NCBI GenBank assembly: GCA_900320585.1
Contig: ONSV01000018.1
Location: 1 to 38,077 of the forward strand
DNA from: an uncultured Prevotellaceae bacterium
Lineage (GTDB): Bacteria; Bacteroidota; Bacteroidia; Bacteroidales; Bacteroidaceae
Length of the DNA: 38,077 nucleotides
Direction: 5' to 3'
The position numbers and the translations under genes are program-made. The notes beneath the pieces were generated by a model. That model was given only the letters and a program-made list of their open reading frames with translations, was not told where the DNA came from and made no database searches. This document shows, one piece after another, positions 30,369-38,077 of this stretch. Position 1 is the first letter of the stretch. Every line of letters begins with the position of its first letter.

Positions 30369-31802
30369 CTACTTGATGTTGTCGACGAGGTTGAAGAGCC
30401 TTCCCCAGCGGTATTTCTGTCCTACGTTCTCGGGGTTGATGGAGAGCCAGATGAAGATGGGTTTTCCCACCACATGGTCTTCGGGCACGAATCCCCAGTA
30501 GCGTGAGTCGAGCGAGTTGTGACGGTTGTCGCCCATCATCCAGTAGTAGTCCATCTTGAAGGTGTATGTGTCGGTTTGCTTTCCGTTGATGTAGATCTTG
30601 CCGTCTTTCACCTCGAGTTGGTTGTCCTCATACACACGGATGGGACGCTCGTAGATGGCGATGTTGTCCATGGTCAGTTTGATGCTCTTCCCCTTGGCAG
30701 GAATCCAGATGGGGCCGTAGTTGTCGCGTGTCCATCCGGTGTTGGCGGTCACGGGATAGGTCTTGCCGGAGTCCACCCGGTCGGAGTCGTTCACCAGTCT
30801 CACGTTATCGGCCAGGTCGGTGCGCTTGCTCAGCGCCTCGGCGGCCCGGTGGGTCATCGGCATCACCCCATAGGTGTTCAGGCTCTGGATATCCTCCATG
30901 GTGACGGCATACTCTTCCATGAACTGTTCGGGGAGCATCTGCTTCAGGTTCAGGTGGTAGGAGTATTGCACGTTGTCGGGCTCCTTGTTGGCCTTGCCGT
31001 CGAGATACACGATCTTGTCCTTGATTTGCAGGGTCTGTCCGGGGAGTCCCACGCAGCGCTTCACGTAGTTCTCGCGACGGTCGGTGGGACGGGAGTCGAT
31101 CTGTCCGAACTCAGCGGGGTTGCCTTTCATGTAGCTGGCACCCCTGGCGATAGCCTGGTGGTAGGCATCCCATTTGGCCTGGGGTGAGAGCGAGTCGGCC
31201 TGTAGGTTGTTGGCCTCGCCATACATATAGCACAGCTGGTAGTAGTCTTGTGCCTGGTATTTGTCGGCCATGGCGATGGTGTCGCCGGCGGGATAGTTGA
31301 ACACTACGATATCGTTGAGCTGCACGTTGCCCAGACCTTTCACTCGGCGGTAGTCCCAATGGGGCCATTCGATATACGACTTGGTGTTGACCAGCGGCAG
31401 GGTGTGCTGCGTGAGGGGCATGGTGAGCGGCGTCTGCGGAATGCGCGGGCCATAACTCAGTTTGCTCACGAAGAGGTAGTCGCCACGGAGCAGCGACTTC
31501 TCGAGCGAGCTTGAGGGAATGACGTAGTTCTGGAAGAAGAAGAGGTTGATGAAGTAGACGGCCACGAGGGCGAAGATGATGGCGTCGACCCAGCTCATGA
31601 CGAAGCGTACGGGTCCCTCGGCATCCTTCCACCACTGCCATTTGATTTTCTTCGAGATATAAACGTCGTAGATGAAGGGCACGACGATGAGTCCTAACCA
31701 ACTTTTCACCCAGTAGAGGAACAGCAGGTAGAGTGCGAGCACGACGATGAATTTCGTCCATTGCACCTTCATGTTGAGTTTGGCTCTTTCCTTGTCTATC
31801 AT
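30369..31802 (-). CDS. lepB: Signal peptidase I
   Basis: A 477-residue inner-membrane protease that releases exported proteins by removing signal peptides. Hydrophobic segments at about 15-47 and 66-92 anchor it. The Ser/Lys dyad is Ser99 (IPSSSLEKSLLRGD) and Lys248 (NYVKRCVGLPG), and the family box GDNRHNSLDSRYWGFV lies near 432-447. It is longer than the E. coli enzyme because of insertions in the periplasmic part around 120-235 and 280-400, as is typical of Bacteroidetes members. A Met at residue 11 (31772) is an alternative start. It lies 20 bases after dapB. Confidence 0.95.
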   Translation of the reverse strand: MIDKERAKLNMKVQWTKFIVVLALYLLFLYWVKSWLGLIVVPFIYDVYISKKIKWQWWKDAEGPVRFVMSWVDAIIFALVAVYFINLFFFQNYVIPSSSLEKSLLRGDYLFVSKLSYGPRIPQTPLTMPLTQHTLPLVNTKSYIEWPHWDYRRVKGLGNVQLNDIVVFNYPAGDTIAMADKYQAQDYYQLCYMYGEANNLQADSLSPQAKWDAYHQAIARGASYMKGNPAEFGQIDSRPTDRRENYVKRCVGLPGQTLQIKDKIVYLDGKANKEPDNVQYSYHLNLKQMLPEQFMEEYAVTMEDIQSLNTYGVMPMTHRAAEALSKRTDLADNVRLVNDSDRVDSGKTYPVTANTGWTRDNYGPIWIPAKGKSIKLTMDNIAIYERPIRVYEDNQLEVKDGKIYINGKQTDTYTFKMDYYWMMGDNRHNSLDSRYWGFVPEDHVVGKPIFIWLSINPENVGQKYRWGRLFNLVDNIK

Positions 31803-31822
31803 TTTGTTGTGAGTTTAAAGCG

Positions 31823-32578
31823 TTAGAATTGGAACAGGTCGCTTGTGGTGAGCAAGCCCTGGTGCTCGGCGGTGTATTCGGCGGCGAGCACGGCACCCAG
31901 AGCGAAACCCTTGCGCGAGTGGGCGTCGTGGGTGATGGTGATGGCATCGGCCTCGGAGTCGTAGCGGATGGTGTGAATGCCAGGCACCTCGTCGCGGCGG
32001 ATGCTGTTGATGGCCACCTCGTCTGGAGCGCATTGGGCAGACCCAGAGAGGGTGCCGTCGGGGGCGAGCAGGGTGCCCTTCACCCACTGTGCCTTGCGGT
32101 CGAGCTGACCGATGAGGTCTTCGGCCAGCGTGATGGCGGTGCCCGATGGAGCGTCGAGCTTGTGCACGTGGTGGGTCTCCTCCATCTCTACCTCATATTG
32201 CGGGAAGCGGTTCATGATGCTTGCCAGATAACGGTTCACGGCCGAGAAGATGGCCACGCCGATGGAGAAGTTGCTGGCCCAGAAGAGGGTCTGTCCGCCC
32301 TCGGTGCACAGCCGGCGCACGTCGTCGCCATGCTCCTGCATCCATCCTGTGGAGCCCGACACCACCTTCACGTTCTTGGCGAACGCCTTGAGGTAGTTGC
32401 CATAGGCAGCTGTGGGAGAGGTAAACTCTATGGCCACATCGGCCGAGGCGAAGGCCTCCGACTCGAAGTCCTGTTGGTTGTCGATGTCGATGATGCTCAC
32501 AATCTCATGGCCCCGGCTGATGGCAATCTGCTCTATCATCTTGCCCATCTTGCCATAGCCTATCAGTGCTATTTTCAT
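31823..32578 (-). CDS. dapB: 4-hydroxy-tetrahydrodipicolinate reductase
   Basis: A 251-residue cytosolic enzyme of the diaminopimelate/lysine pathway. The nucleotide-binding motif GYGKMG is at 7-12, and the family box EETHHVHKLDAPSGTA (133-148) holds the catalytic His137 and Lys140. The promoter has a -7 box TAACTTTG (complement of 32612-32619), about 30 bases before the start. It heads the dapB-lepB-wbqC run. Confidence 0.96.
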   Translation of the reverse strand: MKIALIGYGKMGKMIEQIAISRGHEIVSIIDIDNQQDFESEAFASADVAIEFTSPTAAYGNYLKAFAKNVKVVSGSTGWMQEHGDDVRRLCTEGGQTLFWASNFSIGVAIFSAVNRYLASIMNRFPQYEVEMEETHHVHKLDAPSGTAITLAEDLIGQLDRKAQWVKGTLLAPDGTLSGSAQCAPDEVAINSIRRDEVPGIHTIRYDSEADAITITHDAHSRKGFALGAVLAAEYTAEHQGLLTTSDLFQF

Positions 32579-32611
32579 TTTTCTTTAATCGTATTGGGTT
32601 GATTCAGAGGG

Positions 32612-32619
32612 CAAAGTTA
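32612..32619 (-). promoter_or_regulatory. -7 promoter box of dapB
   Basis: The complement reads TAACTTTG, a full -7 match. A -33 TTTG at the usual 19-21 base distance is not seen. Confidence 0.5.
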
Positions 32620-32705
32620 GGCAATTTCAGACATAAATCATCTTATTTCAACATAAAATAACATAAAGAAAGAGGTTTTCATACCTGGGGCCAATGCAAG
32701 AGCAT

Positions 32706-32736
32706 AAAAAAAGCATGGTCTTGGAGTAGACCATGC
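32706..32736 (-). terminator. Terminator of the tRNA-Gln transcript
   Basis: Minus-strand GCATGGTCT and AGACCATGC (32728-32736 and 32713-32721) form a perfect 9-bp stem with a 6-base loop, followed by seven T (complement of 32706-32712). It starts 12 bases after the tRNA 3' end. Confidence 0.85.
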
Positions 32737-32747
32737 CAAATGCGCTG

Positions 32748-32818
32748 TTGGGTGACTCGGATTCGAACCGGGAATGACAGAACCAAAACCTGTAGTGTTA
32801 CCGTTACACCATCACCCA
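32748..32818 (-). tRNA. tRNA-Gln (anticodon TTG)
   Basis: The minus strand folds as a full cloverleaf. Acceptor TGGGTGA pairs with TCACCCA, with discriminator A. The D-arm contains the GTAACGGTAACAC region. The anticodon stem ACAGG/TCTGT encloses loop TTTTGGT, giving anticodon TTG. The T-arm is CCCGG-TTCGAAT-CCGAG with a mismatch or wobble. CCA is not encoded. It has its own promoter and terminator. Confidence 0.95.
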
Positions 32819-32824
32819 ATCCTT

Positions 32825-32900
32825 GTCGCTTGTTGCCTAAAAGCAACAGTATGCGACGTTTGCGGCTGCAAAGGTAGCGGTTTTTTATGCCACCACCAAA
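32825..32900 (-). promoter_or_regulatory. tRNA-Gln promoter and structured leader
   Basis: TTTG (complement of 32897-32900), 20 bases, then TACCTTTG (32869-32876) form a consensus promoter. The roughly 44-base leader before the tRNA can fold into two nested stems: GTCGC with GCGAC (32853-32857 and 32825-32829) and GTTGC with GCAAC (32843-32847 and 32832-32836). It would be removed by RNase P. Confidence 0.6.
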
Positions 32901-32917
32901 TTTTTGCCGTTTTTTTT

Positions 32918-34219
32918 CTATTTCACCGTGATAAGATAGTAGTTTTTCTTACCACGCTGCATGAGCAGGTATTTACCGGCGATGAGGTCGTCGGCAGTGA
33001 TGATGCGGTCGAAAGCCGTGAGCTTCTCCTTGTTGAGCGAAACGCCGCCACCTTGTATCATCTTGCGCATCTCGCCTTTGCTGGCAAACACCTTCACGTC
33101 GTCGCGGGCAAAGAGCTCGCCGGCGGGCAGGCCCAGCTGGTCCTTGGCCAGGGTGAAGCGGGGCACGCCATCGAACACGTCGAGCAGTGTCTGCTCGTCG
33201 AGGCGCAGCAGACTCTCCTTCGTCGACTTGCCAAAGAGGATGTTGGAGGCCTCGATGGCCATCTCGTAGTCTTCGCGGGAGTGCACCATCACGGTCACTT
33301 CCTCGGCCAGACGGCGCTGCAGGGTGCGGCGGCCCGGGTCTTGCTTGTGCTCCTCGATGAGGGCGTCGATGGTCTCCTTGTCGAGGCTGGTGAAAATCTT
33401 GATATAGCGCTCGGCGTCGGCGTCGCTCACATTGAGCCAGAACTGGTAGAAGGCATAAGGGGTGGTGCGGTTGCGGTCGAGCCACACATTGCCACTCTCG
33501 GTCTTGCCGAACTTCTTGCCGTCGGCCTTGGTGATGAGCGGACAGGTGAGGGCATAGGCCTCGGCATCCTGACCCAGTGTGCGGCGGATGAGCTCGGTGC
33601 CGGTGGTCATGTTGCCCCACTGGTCGTTGCCACCCAACTGCAGTTGGCAGTTCTTGGTCTGGTAGAGGTAGAGGAAGTCGTAGCCCTGGAGCAGCTGGTA
33701 GGTGAACTCAGTGAACGACAGTCCGTCGCGGGCGGTACCGTTGAGACGCTGCTGCACGCTCTCCTTGGCCATCATGTAGTTGACGGTGATATGCTTGCCT
33801 ACGGTGCGGGCGAAGTCGAGGAAGGTGAAGTCCTTCATCCAGTCGTAGTTGTTCACCAATTCGGCCTTGTTGGGGCCTTCGGCGTCGAAATCGAGGAACT
33901 TGGCCACCTGGCGCTTGATGCACTCCTGGTTGTGGTATAGGGTGTCGGCATCGAGCAGGTTGCGCTCCTGGCTCTTGCCAGAGGGGTCGCCAATCATTCC
34001 GGTGGCTCCACCTACGAGGATGATGGGTTTATGGCCGCAGCGTTGCAGGTGACGCAGCATCATGATGCCACAGAGGTGGCCGATATGCAGGCTGTCGGCA
34101 GTGGGGTCGGTGCCCAGATAGGCCGTTGCCATGCCTTTGTTTAGGAATTCTTCTGTTCCGGGCATGATCTGTGCGAGCATGCCGCGCCATTTCAGTTCTT
34201 CTACGAAGTTCTTTGTCAT
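32918..34219 (-). CDS. tyrS: Tyrosyl-tRNA synthetase
   Basis: A 433-residue class-I aminoacyl-tRNA synthetase. The HIGH motif is His45-Ile-Gly-His48 (LHIGHL), the KMSKS equivalent is KFGKT (236-240), as in bacterial TyrRS, and GGNDQWGN (196-203) binds tyrosine. The C-terminal S4-like domain (about 365-433) binds tRNA. It starts 39 bases after yidD ends; no separate promoter is evident there, so it may be read from the metK operon. Confidence 0.97.
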   Translation of the reverse strand: MTKNFVEELKWRGMLAQIMPGTEEFLNKGMATAYLGTDPTADSLHIGHLCGIMMLRHLQRCGHKPIILVGGATGMIGDPSGKSQERNLLDADTLYHNQECIKRQVAKFLDFDAEGPNKAELVNNYDWMKDFTFLDFARTVGKHITVNYMMAKESVQQRLNGTARDGLSFTEFTYQLLQGYDFLYLYQTKNCQLQLGGNDQWGNMTTGTELIRRTLGQDAEAYALTCPLITKADGKKFGKTESGNVWLDRNRTTPYAFYQFWLNVSDADAERYIKIFTSLDKETIDALIEEHKQDPGRRTLQRRLAEEVTVMVHSREDYEMAIEASNILFGKSTKESLLRLDEQTLLDVFDGVPRFTLAKDQLGLPAGELFARDDVKVFASKGEMRKMIQGGGVSLNKEKLTAFDRIITADDLIAGKYLLMQRGKKNYYLITVK

Positions 34220-34258
34220 CGAATGATAAACTTATGTTTTAACAATTGGGTTGATAGT

Positions 34259-34510
34259 TCACGGTACGGGGTCGTATCCACTGCTGCCCCATGGGTTGCA
34301 CCTGAGCACGCGCCAGATGGCGAGGGCCAGTCCCTTGATGGGTCCGTGCTTCTTGAGGGCTTGCTTGGCATATTCAGAGCAAGTGGGGGTGAAACGGCAG
34401 GCGGGTGGGGTGAATGGACTGATGCAGCGCTGATAGAAGACGATAGGCAACAGCAACACCCAGACGATGGCCTTTGACACAGCGTGGATACAGGTCCTGA
34501 GTATGTTCAT
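34259..34510 (-). CDS. yidD: Membrane protein insertion efficiency factor YidD
   Basis: An 83-residue protein with an N-terminal amphipathic/hydrophobic helix and the family signature [11 protein letters not shown] (about 38-48) and [12 protein letters not shown] at the C-terminus. It helps YidC insert membrane proteins at the inner membrane. Its start overlaps the rnpA stop by 4 bases (ATGA), the usual rnpA-yidD coupling. Confidence 0.95.
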   Translation of the reverse strand: MNILRTCIHAVSKAIVWVLLLPIVFYQRCISPFTPPACRFTPTCSEYAKQALKKHGPIKGLALAIWRVLRCNPWGSSGYDPVP

Positions 34511-34908
34511 AGCACTTCGCTTATTCGGGTGAGCAACATACCTACGCGCTCATCGATGTGGCGGCTGTCGAAAAGCTTGTCGGAGAGCCAGATGAAAGCC
34601 ACGGCGAGCGTCTGTCCGGGGTGATTGTCCATGGCGCCACTTACAAGGTGCTTCTGCTTGCGGTAGGCCTCGCGCACCTGTCGCTTCACCCTGTTGCGCT
34701 TCACCGCGCGCTTGAAATACCGCTTGGGCACGCTCACCATCATCTTTGCACTGCTGCCGTCGTCGGTCATGGGTACCAGTGCGTAGACGGCCCTAAGGGG
34801 GTAACAAGACATCGAGCGGCTTACGCCGCCCTTGAAAAGAGTTTCTACCAGTCGCTTGCCTGCTATACGCTCTTTCTTGCCTAATGTCAGGGAACCCGTT
34901 GCCGGCAT
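34507..34908 (-). CDS. rnpA: Ribonuclease P protein component
   Basis: A 133-residue basic protein that joins the RNase P RNA to mature tRNA 5' ends. The start [22 protein letters not shown] and the signature [17 protein letters not shown] (about 66-82) are diagnostic. It begins 7 bases after hemD. The rpmH/dnaA neighbours common elsewhere are absent; hemD and DUF4271 take their place, as in Bacteroidales. Confidence 0.95.
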   Translation of the reverse strand: MPATGSLTLGKKERIAGKRLVETLFKGGVSRSMSCYPLRAVYALVPMTDDGSSAKMMVSVPKRYFKRAVKRNRVKRQVREAYRKQKHLVSGAMDNHPGQTLAVAFIWLSDKLFDSRHIDERVGMLLTRISEVL

Positions 34909-34915
34909 GAAAAAC

Positions 34916-35662
34916 CTACTTGTTGTGCTTGAGGAAGTCTTTCAGCGCACCCGTCATCGAGGGGAATTCGGGAGTGGGGGCCTTCAGGTCGAGGCGTAGC
35001 CCGCGGTCGGTCACCTCCTTGGCGGTGGCAGGACCGAAGGCGGCAATCCTGATGTCGCCTTGCTCGAAATTGGGGAAGTTCTTGGTGAGGGCGTTCAGTC
35101 CGGCAGGACTAAAGAACATGAGCATGTCGTAGTCGAACTGCTCCACTTCCTCTGGGGTGAAGTCATCGCTCACGGTGCGGTACATCACACACTCCTTGTG
35201 CTCCAGTTTCTTGGCGTCGAGCAACTCGGTCACGCTGTTGTTGTGCACGTCGCTCATGGGCACGAGGAATTTCTCGGTCTTGTGCTTGACCATGAGGGGC
35301 ACAAGGTCGACAATCTTTCCGGTGGTTCCATAGAACACCTTGCGCTTGCGGTATTGCACGTATTTCTGGATGTAGAGCGCGATGGTCTCTGTCACGCAGA
35401 AATACTTCATGTCTTCGGGGATGGTGATACGGAGCTCTTTTGACAATTTGAAGAAGTTGTCGATGGCATGGCGTGAGGTGAACACGATGGCCGTATAGTT
35501 GAGGATACTCACCTTCTGCTGACGGAATTCCTTGGCCGTAAGTCCCTCGACCTTGATGAACGGGCGGAACACCAATTCCACGCCAAATTCGCGTGCAATG
35601 TCGAAATAGGGTGATTTCTCGCTCGTCGGCTTGGGTTGTGACACCAGAATCTTCTTTATCAT
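34916..35662 (-). CDS. hemD: Uroporphyrinogen-III synthase family protein
   Basis: A 248-residue cytosolic protein with the two-lobe HemD layout: KILVSQPKP at the start, IVFTSRHAIDNFF (about 59-71), and in the second lobe LMFFSPAGLNALTKNF (about 186-201) and IAAFGPATAKEVTDRGL. HemD cyclises hydroxymethylbilane in heme/siroheme/cobamide synthesis. Divergence in this family is high, so the catalytic role is likely but rests on fold-like features and context. Gap to rnpA is 7 bases. Confidence 0.85.
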   Translation of the reverse strand: MIKKILVSQPKPTSEKSPYFDIAREFGVELVFRPFIKVEGLTAKEFRQQKVSILNYTAIVFTSRHAIDNFFKLSKELRITIPEDMKYFCVTETIALYIQKYVQYRKRKVFYGTTGKIVDLVPLMVKHKTEKFLVPMSDVHNNSVTELLDAKKLEHKECVMYRTVSDDFTPEEVEQFDYDMLMFFSPAGLNALTKNFPNFEQGDIRIAAFGPATAKEVTDRGLRLDLKAPTPEFPSMTGALKDFLKHNK

Positions 35663-35669
35663 AAATGTA

Positions 35670-36611
35670 CTAAAAATTTATTTTCAAATTGTTGTTCAAC
35701 GTCTCCAAAAGCTCGACCAAACCGACCATGGGTATCAATTCGAGCGCACAAAAGTACAAAAATATTTGCAAAAACGCCCCAAAACGCTGAAAAAAGATAA
35801 GATAACACTTATAAAAAGTGCACAATTTGGTCAAAATGGCAACAATAGCGACAGTGATGAGGCATGCCGAGAGCGACAAGTTGCCAAAAACGAAGAGCAG
35901 TACGGCGGGAGCGGCCACAATCCCTTCCATGGCGGTGAGGAAGAGCAGCGACTTGTTCCATTGTTCGATTTTTTTCTTATCGAAGAACACCCAGTTGACG
36001 AATTGGTAGAGTGCGGCCTTGATGAGAAAATAGCCCACGAAGGCGGCGATATAAATGCCGGCAAGTTGGTGGTTGGAGGCCACGTCGTAGCGGTTGTCGC
36101 CCCAGAAAAGGGCATAGCAATAATAGGCCAGCGACAAGACGAGGCAGGTGAAGGCCACGAGCAGCACCTGGTTGCGCAGTTCGACCGTAGTGTCGGGCAC
36201 GGTGGTGGTGCGGGTGTTCTCGGTGTAGAAGAAATTCTTTGTCTGGCGCTCGACGAATCCCCTGGAGATGGCGAAGGCGGGTATGGCCAGGAGGATGCCA
36301 AGGAAGAGCGACCCCGACACCAGTTGGTCGGACCCCGGGTTGTAGGGCGTTTCGGGGCAGGTGACGGCAATATGGGTCTTGGCTTTGCCTTGTATAGGGG
36401 TGTAGGCGAATCCGTCGGGGCGGTGCAGTAGGCTATAGTCGACAAGTTGGCTCTCGTCGGCACGCTGCCCGGGCAGCCCGAGCGTGTCGGGCTGGTCGCT
36501 GTAGCGGTTGTTCTCGCCAGGGTGGAAATAGGCCTGAACGGCAGAGTCTTTCTGCCATTCGGTGGCATCCTGTGGCAATTCGCTGATAATCTGGTATGTG
36601 GATTTCTTCAC
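35670..36611 (-). CDS. DUF4271 family membrane protein
   Basis: A 313-residue protein with a hydrophilic N-terminus (about 1-100) and about six transmembrane helices after it. It matches the Bacteroidetes DUF4271 layout and lies next to hemD and rnpA, its usual place. The start is a GTG at 36611; no ATG gives the same coverage. That GTG is in frame with, and six codons after, the metK stop. Function unknown. It starts 18 bases after metK. Confidence 0.8.
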   Translation of the reverse strand: MKKSTYQIISELPQDATEWQKDSAVQAYFHPGENNRYSDQPDTLGLPGQRADESQLVDYSLLHRPDGFAYTPIQGKAKTHIAVTCPETPYNPGSDQLVSGSLFLGILLAIPAFAISRGFVERQTKNFFYTENTRTTTVPDTTVELRNQVLLVAFTCLVLSLAYYCYALFWGDNRYDVASNHQLAGIYIAAFVGYFLIKAALYQFVNWVFFDKKKIEQWNKSLLFLTAMEGIVAAPAVLLFVFGNLSLSACLITVAIVAILTKLCTFYKCYLIFFQRFGAFLQIFLYFCALELIPMVGLVELLETLNNNLKINF

Positions 36612-36629
36612 TACCCCGTAGGATTGTTG

Positions 36630-37886
36630 TTATAGGTTGAACTCCTTCTTGATTTTCTCCACCAGGTCGAGCTTCTCCCAGGTGAAGAGTTCCACGTCGA
36701 TGGTGCGGGTGGGATGGTAGTGGCTGGTGAAGGTCTTGCTCACCGTTTGGTAATGACGGCCCATATGTCCGTAGGCAGCGGTCTCGAAGTAGATGGGCTG
36801 GCGCAGCTTGAGCTGGCGCTCAATGGCTTTCGGACGCAGGTCGAACATCTGCTTGATGCGGTCGGCAATCTCGCCGTCGGCCAGTGCCACATGAGCGCGC
36901 CCGTAGGTGTTGACATAGATGCTCACGGGCTCGGCCACACCGATGGCGTAGCTCACCTGGAGCAGCATCTCGTCGCTCACGCCGGCAGCCACCATGTTCT
37001 TGGCGATATGGCGGGCAGCATAGGCTGCAGAGCGGTCGACCTTGCTGGAGTCCTTCCCTGAGAAGGCGCCACCACCATGGGCGCCCTTGCCACCATAGGT
37101 GTCGACGATGATCTTGCGGCCAGTGAGGCCGGTATCTCCATGAGGACCACCGATGACGAACTTGCCAGTGGGGTTGACGTGGTAGGTGATGTTGTCGTTG
37201 AAAAGGGCCAGCACTTTTTCGCTTTTGATCTTTGACTTCACCCGTGGCATGAGGATGTGGATGACGTCGTCCTTGATTTTCTCGAGCATGCGCTCGTCGT
37301 CGTCGAACTCGTCGTGCTGGGTCGACACCACGATGGTGTCGATGCGCTGCGGGATGTTGTCGTCGGAGTACTCCACGGTCACCTGGCTCTTCGCGTCGGG
37401 GCGCAGGTAGGTCATCTGCTTGCCCTCCTTGCGAATCTCGGCTAAGGTTGACATGATGAGGTGGGCCAGGTCGAGCGACACAGGCATGTAATCCTCGGTC
37501 TCGTTGGTGGCATAGCCAAACATCATGCCCTGGTCGCCGGCGCCTTGTTTCTCGGCTTCCTCGCGGTCTACTCCACGGTTGATGTCGGCACTCTGCTCGT
37601 GAATGGCCGAGAGAATGCCACACGAGTCGCCGTCGAACTGGTACTCCGACTTGGTGTAGCCGATGCGCTTGATGGTGTTGCGGGCGATGGTCTGCAGGTC
37701 GATGTAGGCTTCGGAATGTACCTCGCCCATGATGACCACCTGGCCAGTGGTGACGAAGGTCTCGATGGCGCAGCGGGCATTCTCGTCGTAGGCGAGAAAC
37801 TGGTCGAGCAGCGCGTCGGATATCTGGTCGGCCACCTTGTCGGGATGGCCTTCTGAAACGGATTCGGATGTGAACAAATATGCCAT
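36630..37886 (-). CDS. metK: S-adenosylmethionine synthetase
   Basis: A 418-residue cytosolic enzyme that makes S-adenosylmethionine from ATP and methionine. The opening [21 protein letters not shown] (about 4-24) holds the ATP/Mg residues, [16 protein letters not shown] (about 121-136) is the first signature and [19 protein letters not shown] (about 274-292) the second. The ATG at 37886 follows a promoter (-7 box 37914-37921); an in-frame codon further upstream lies within that promoter. SAM made here also feeds MiaB. It heads the run DUF4271-hemD-rnpA-yidD-tyrS. Confidence 0.97.
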   Translation of the reverse strand: MAYLFTSESVSEGHPDKVADQISDALLDQFLAYDENARCAIETFVTTGQVVIMGEVHSEAYIDLQTIARNTIKRIGYTKSEYQFDGDSCGILSAIHEQSADINRGVDREEAEKQGAGDQGMMFGYATNETEDYMPVSLDLAHLIMSTLAEIRKEGKQMTYLRPDAKSQVTVEYSDDNIPQRIDTIVVSTQHDEFDDDERMLEKIKDDVIHILMPRVKSKIKSEKVLALFNDNITYHVNPTGKFVIGGPHGDTGLTGRKIIVDTYGGKGAHGGGAFSGKDSSKVDRSAAYAARHIAKNMVAAGVSDEMLLQVSYAIGVAEPVSIYVNTYGRAHVALADGEIADRIKQMFDLRPKAIERQLKLRQPIYFETAAYGHMGRHYQTVSKTFTSHYHPTRTIDVELFTWEKLDLVEKIKKEFNL

Positions 37887-37913
37887 ATATTCTATTATTT
37901 TTGGTTTGGGTTG

Positions 37914-37971
37914 CAAAGTTAGTGCAAACCGAAGACAAAGCAAAGAAAAAAATCCTTTTTCTTTGCTTTGT
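37914..37971 (-). promoter_or_regulatory. metK promoter with overlapping inverted repeat
   Basis: The complement gives TTTG (37941-37944), 19 bases and TAACTTTG (37914-37921). The -33 box lies inside a perfect 16-bp inverted repeat, ACAAAGCAAAGAAAAA (37935-37950) and TTTTTCTTTGCTTTGT (37956-37971), with a 5-base loop. The spacer and -7 side (CTTCGG, then CACTAA and TTTGC) resemble rnr promoter A. The leader is about 25 bases, too short for a SAM riboswitch. Confidence 0.75.
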
Positions 37972-37987
37972 TGAGGTGTGTAGTTTC

Positions 37988-38069
37988 CTGATTTAGGTTG
38001 ACTACCTTTATGTCTTAACCCTTTATAAAGTTGACTGGGTTAATATTTATTACTGATATAGGTTGTCTA
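37988..38069. repeat. Direct repeats near the right edge
   Basis: CTGATTTAGGTTGACTA (37988-38004) and CTGATATAGGTTGTCTA (38053-38069) match at 15 of 17 positions. A third related piece, TATAAAGTTGACTGG, lies between them at about 38025-38039. The region is AT-rich and shows no gene. It may be the start of an insertion element or another promoter region cut by the window. Confidence 0.5.
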
Positions 38070-38077
38070 TTGTTAAT

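Noticed and set aside
37887-37921. SAM riboswitch upstream of metK
   Set aside because: The promoter leaves a leader of about 25 bases, too short for any known SAM aptamer.

Overview
The window reads as a chromosomal segment of a Bacteroidales bacterium, most likely Prevotellaceae. Three things point there. Almost every transcription unit starts with the Bacteroidetes promoter pair, TTTG around -33 and TAnnTTTG around -7. Several genes belong to families largely confined to the phylum: DUF4294, DUF4271, a WbqC-like protein, the bacterial M28-type glutaminyl cyclase, and a dockerin-tailed secreted protease. Intergenic DNA is AT-rich and hairpin-rich between GC-rich genes. The genus is an inference. 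No phage, integrase, transposase, CRISPR array or rRNA was seen.

Layout. 1-222 is the 3' end of an unrecognised plus-strand gene, closed by a palindromic terminator. 259-8945 is one minus-strand cell-envelope operon: sugar-nucleotide dehydratase-like SDR, PAP2/Aur1-like protein, miaB, MsbA-like ABC exporter, LpxL-like acyltransferase, upp, a TagB/TagF-like CDP-alditol phosphotransferase and a LicC-like cytidylyltransferase. 8946-9459 is a 514-base noncoding mosaic of hairpins and duplicated promoters. Then follow plus-strand rnr and a hemolysin-III family gene, a minus-strand helix-hairpin-helix/beta-barrel protein, a plus-strand DUF4294 protein and a minus-strand LysR regulator. The LysR gene is divergent from a previously easy-to-miss 32-residue membrane microprotein (16411-16509) that has its own promoter and terminators.

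16654-20007 is a compact minus-strand operon of lrp/asnC, a fused peptidase C26-M19 protein and a glutaminyl cyclase. It is divergent from a candidate small RNA (about 20220-20342). 20369-24234 holds LOG, acyltransferase-3, a flavodiiron protein and a PfkB kinase. A plus-strand M16 peptidase is separated by a palindromic repeat and a strong terminator from a 1194-residue S8 protease with a dockerin. 29680-32578 is dapB-lepB-wbqC. A tRNA-Gln follows, and 32918-37886 is metK-DUF4271-hemD-rnpA-yidD-tyrS. The window ends in a short AT-rich direct-repeat region.

The most unusual signal is noncoding. Two hairpin modules and two promoter-overlapping inverted repeats in 8946-9459 differ from each other by compensatory base-pair changes, so stem pairing has been retained while sequence drifted. 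The same promoter architecture (the -33 box inside an arm of a long inverted repeat) recurs at metK. Other items worth following are the microprotein with its LysR-type operator, the candidate sRNA, the C26-M19 fusion, and an AGRAGTTC repeat family present at two loci.
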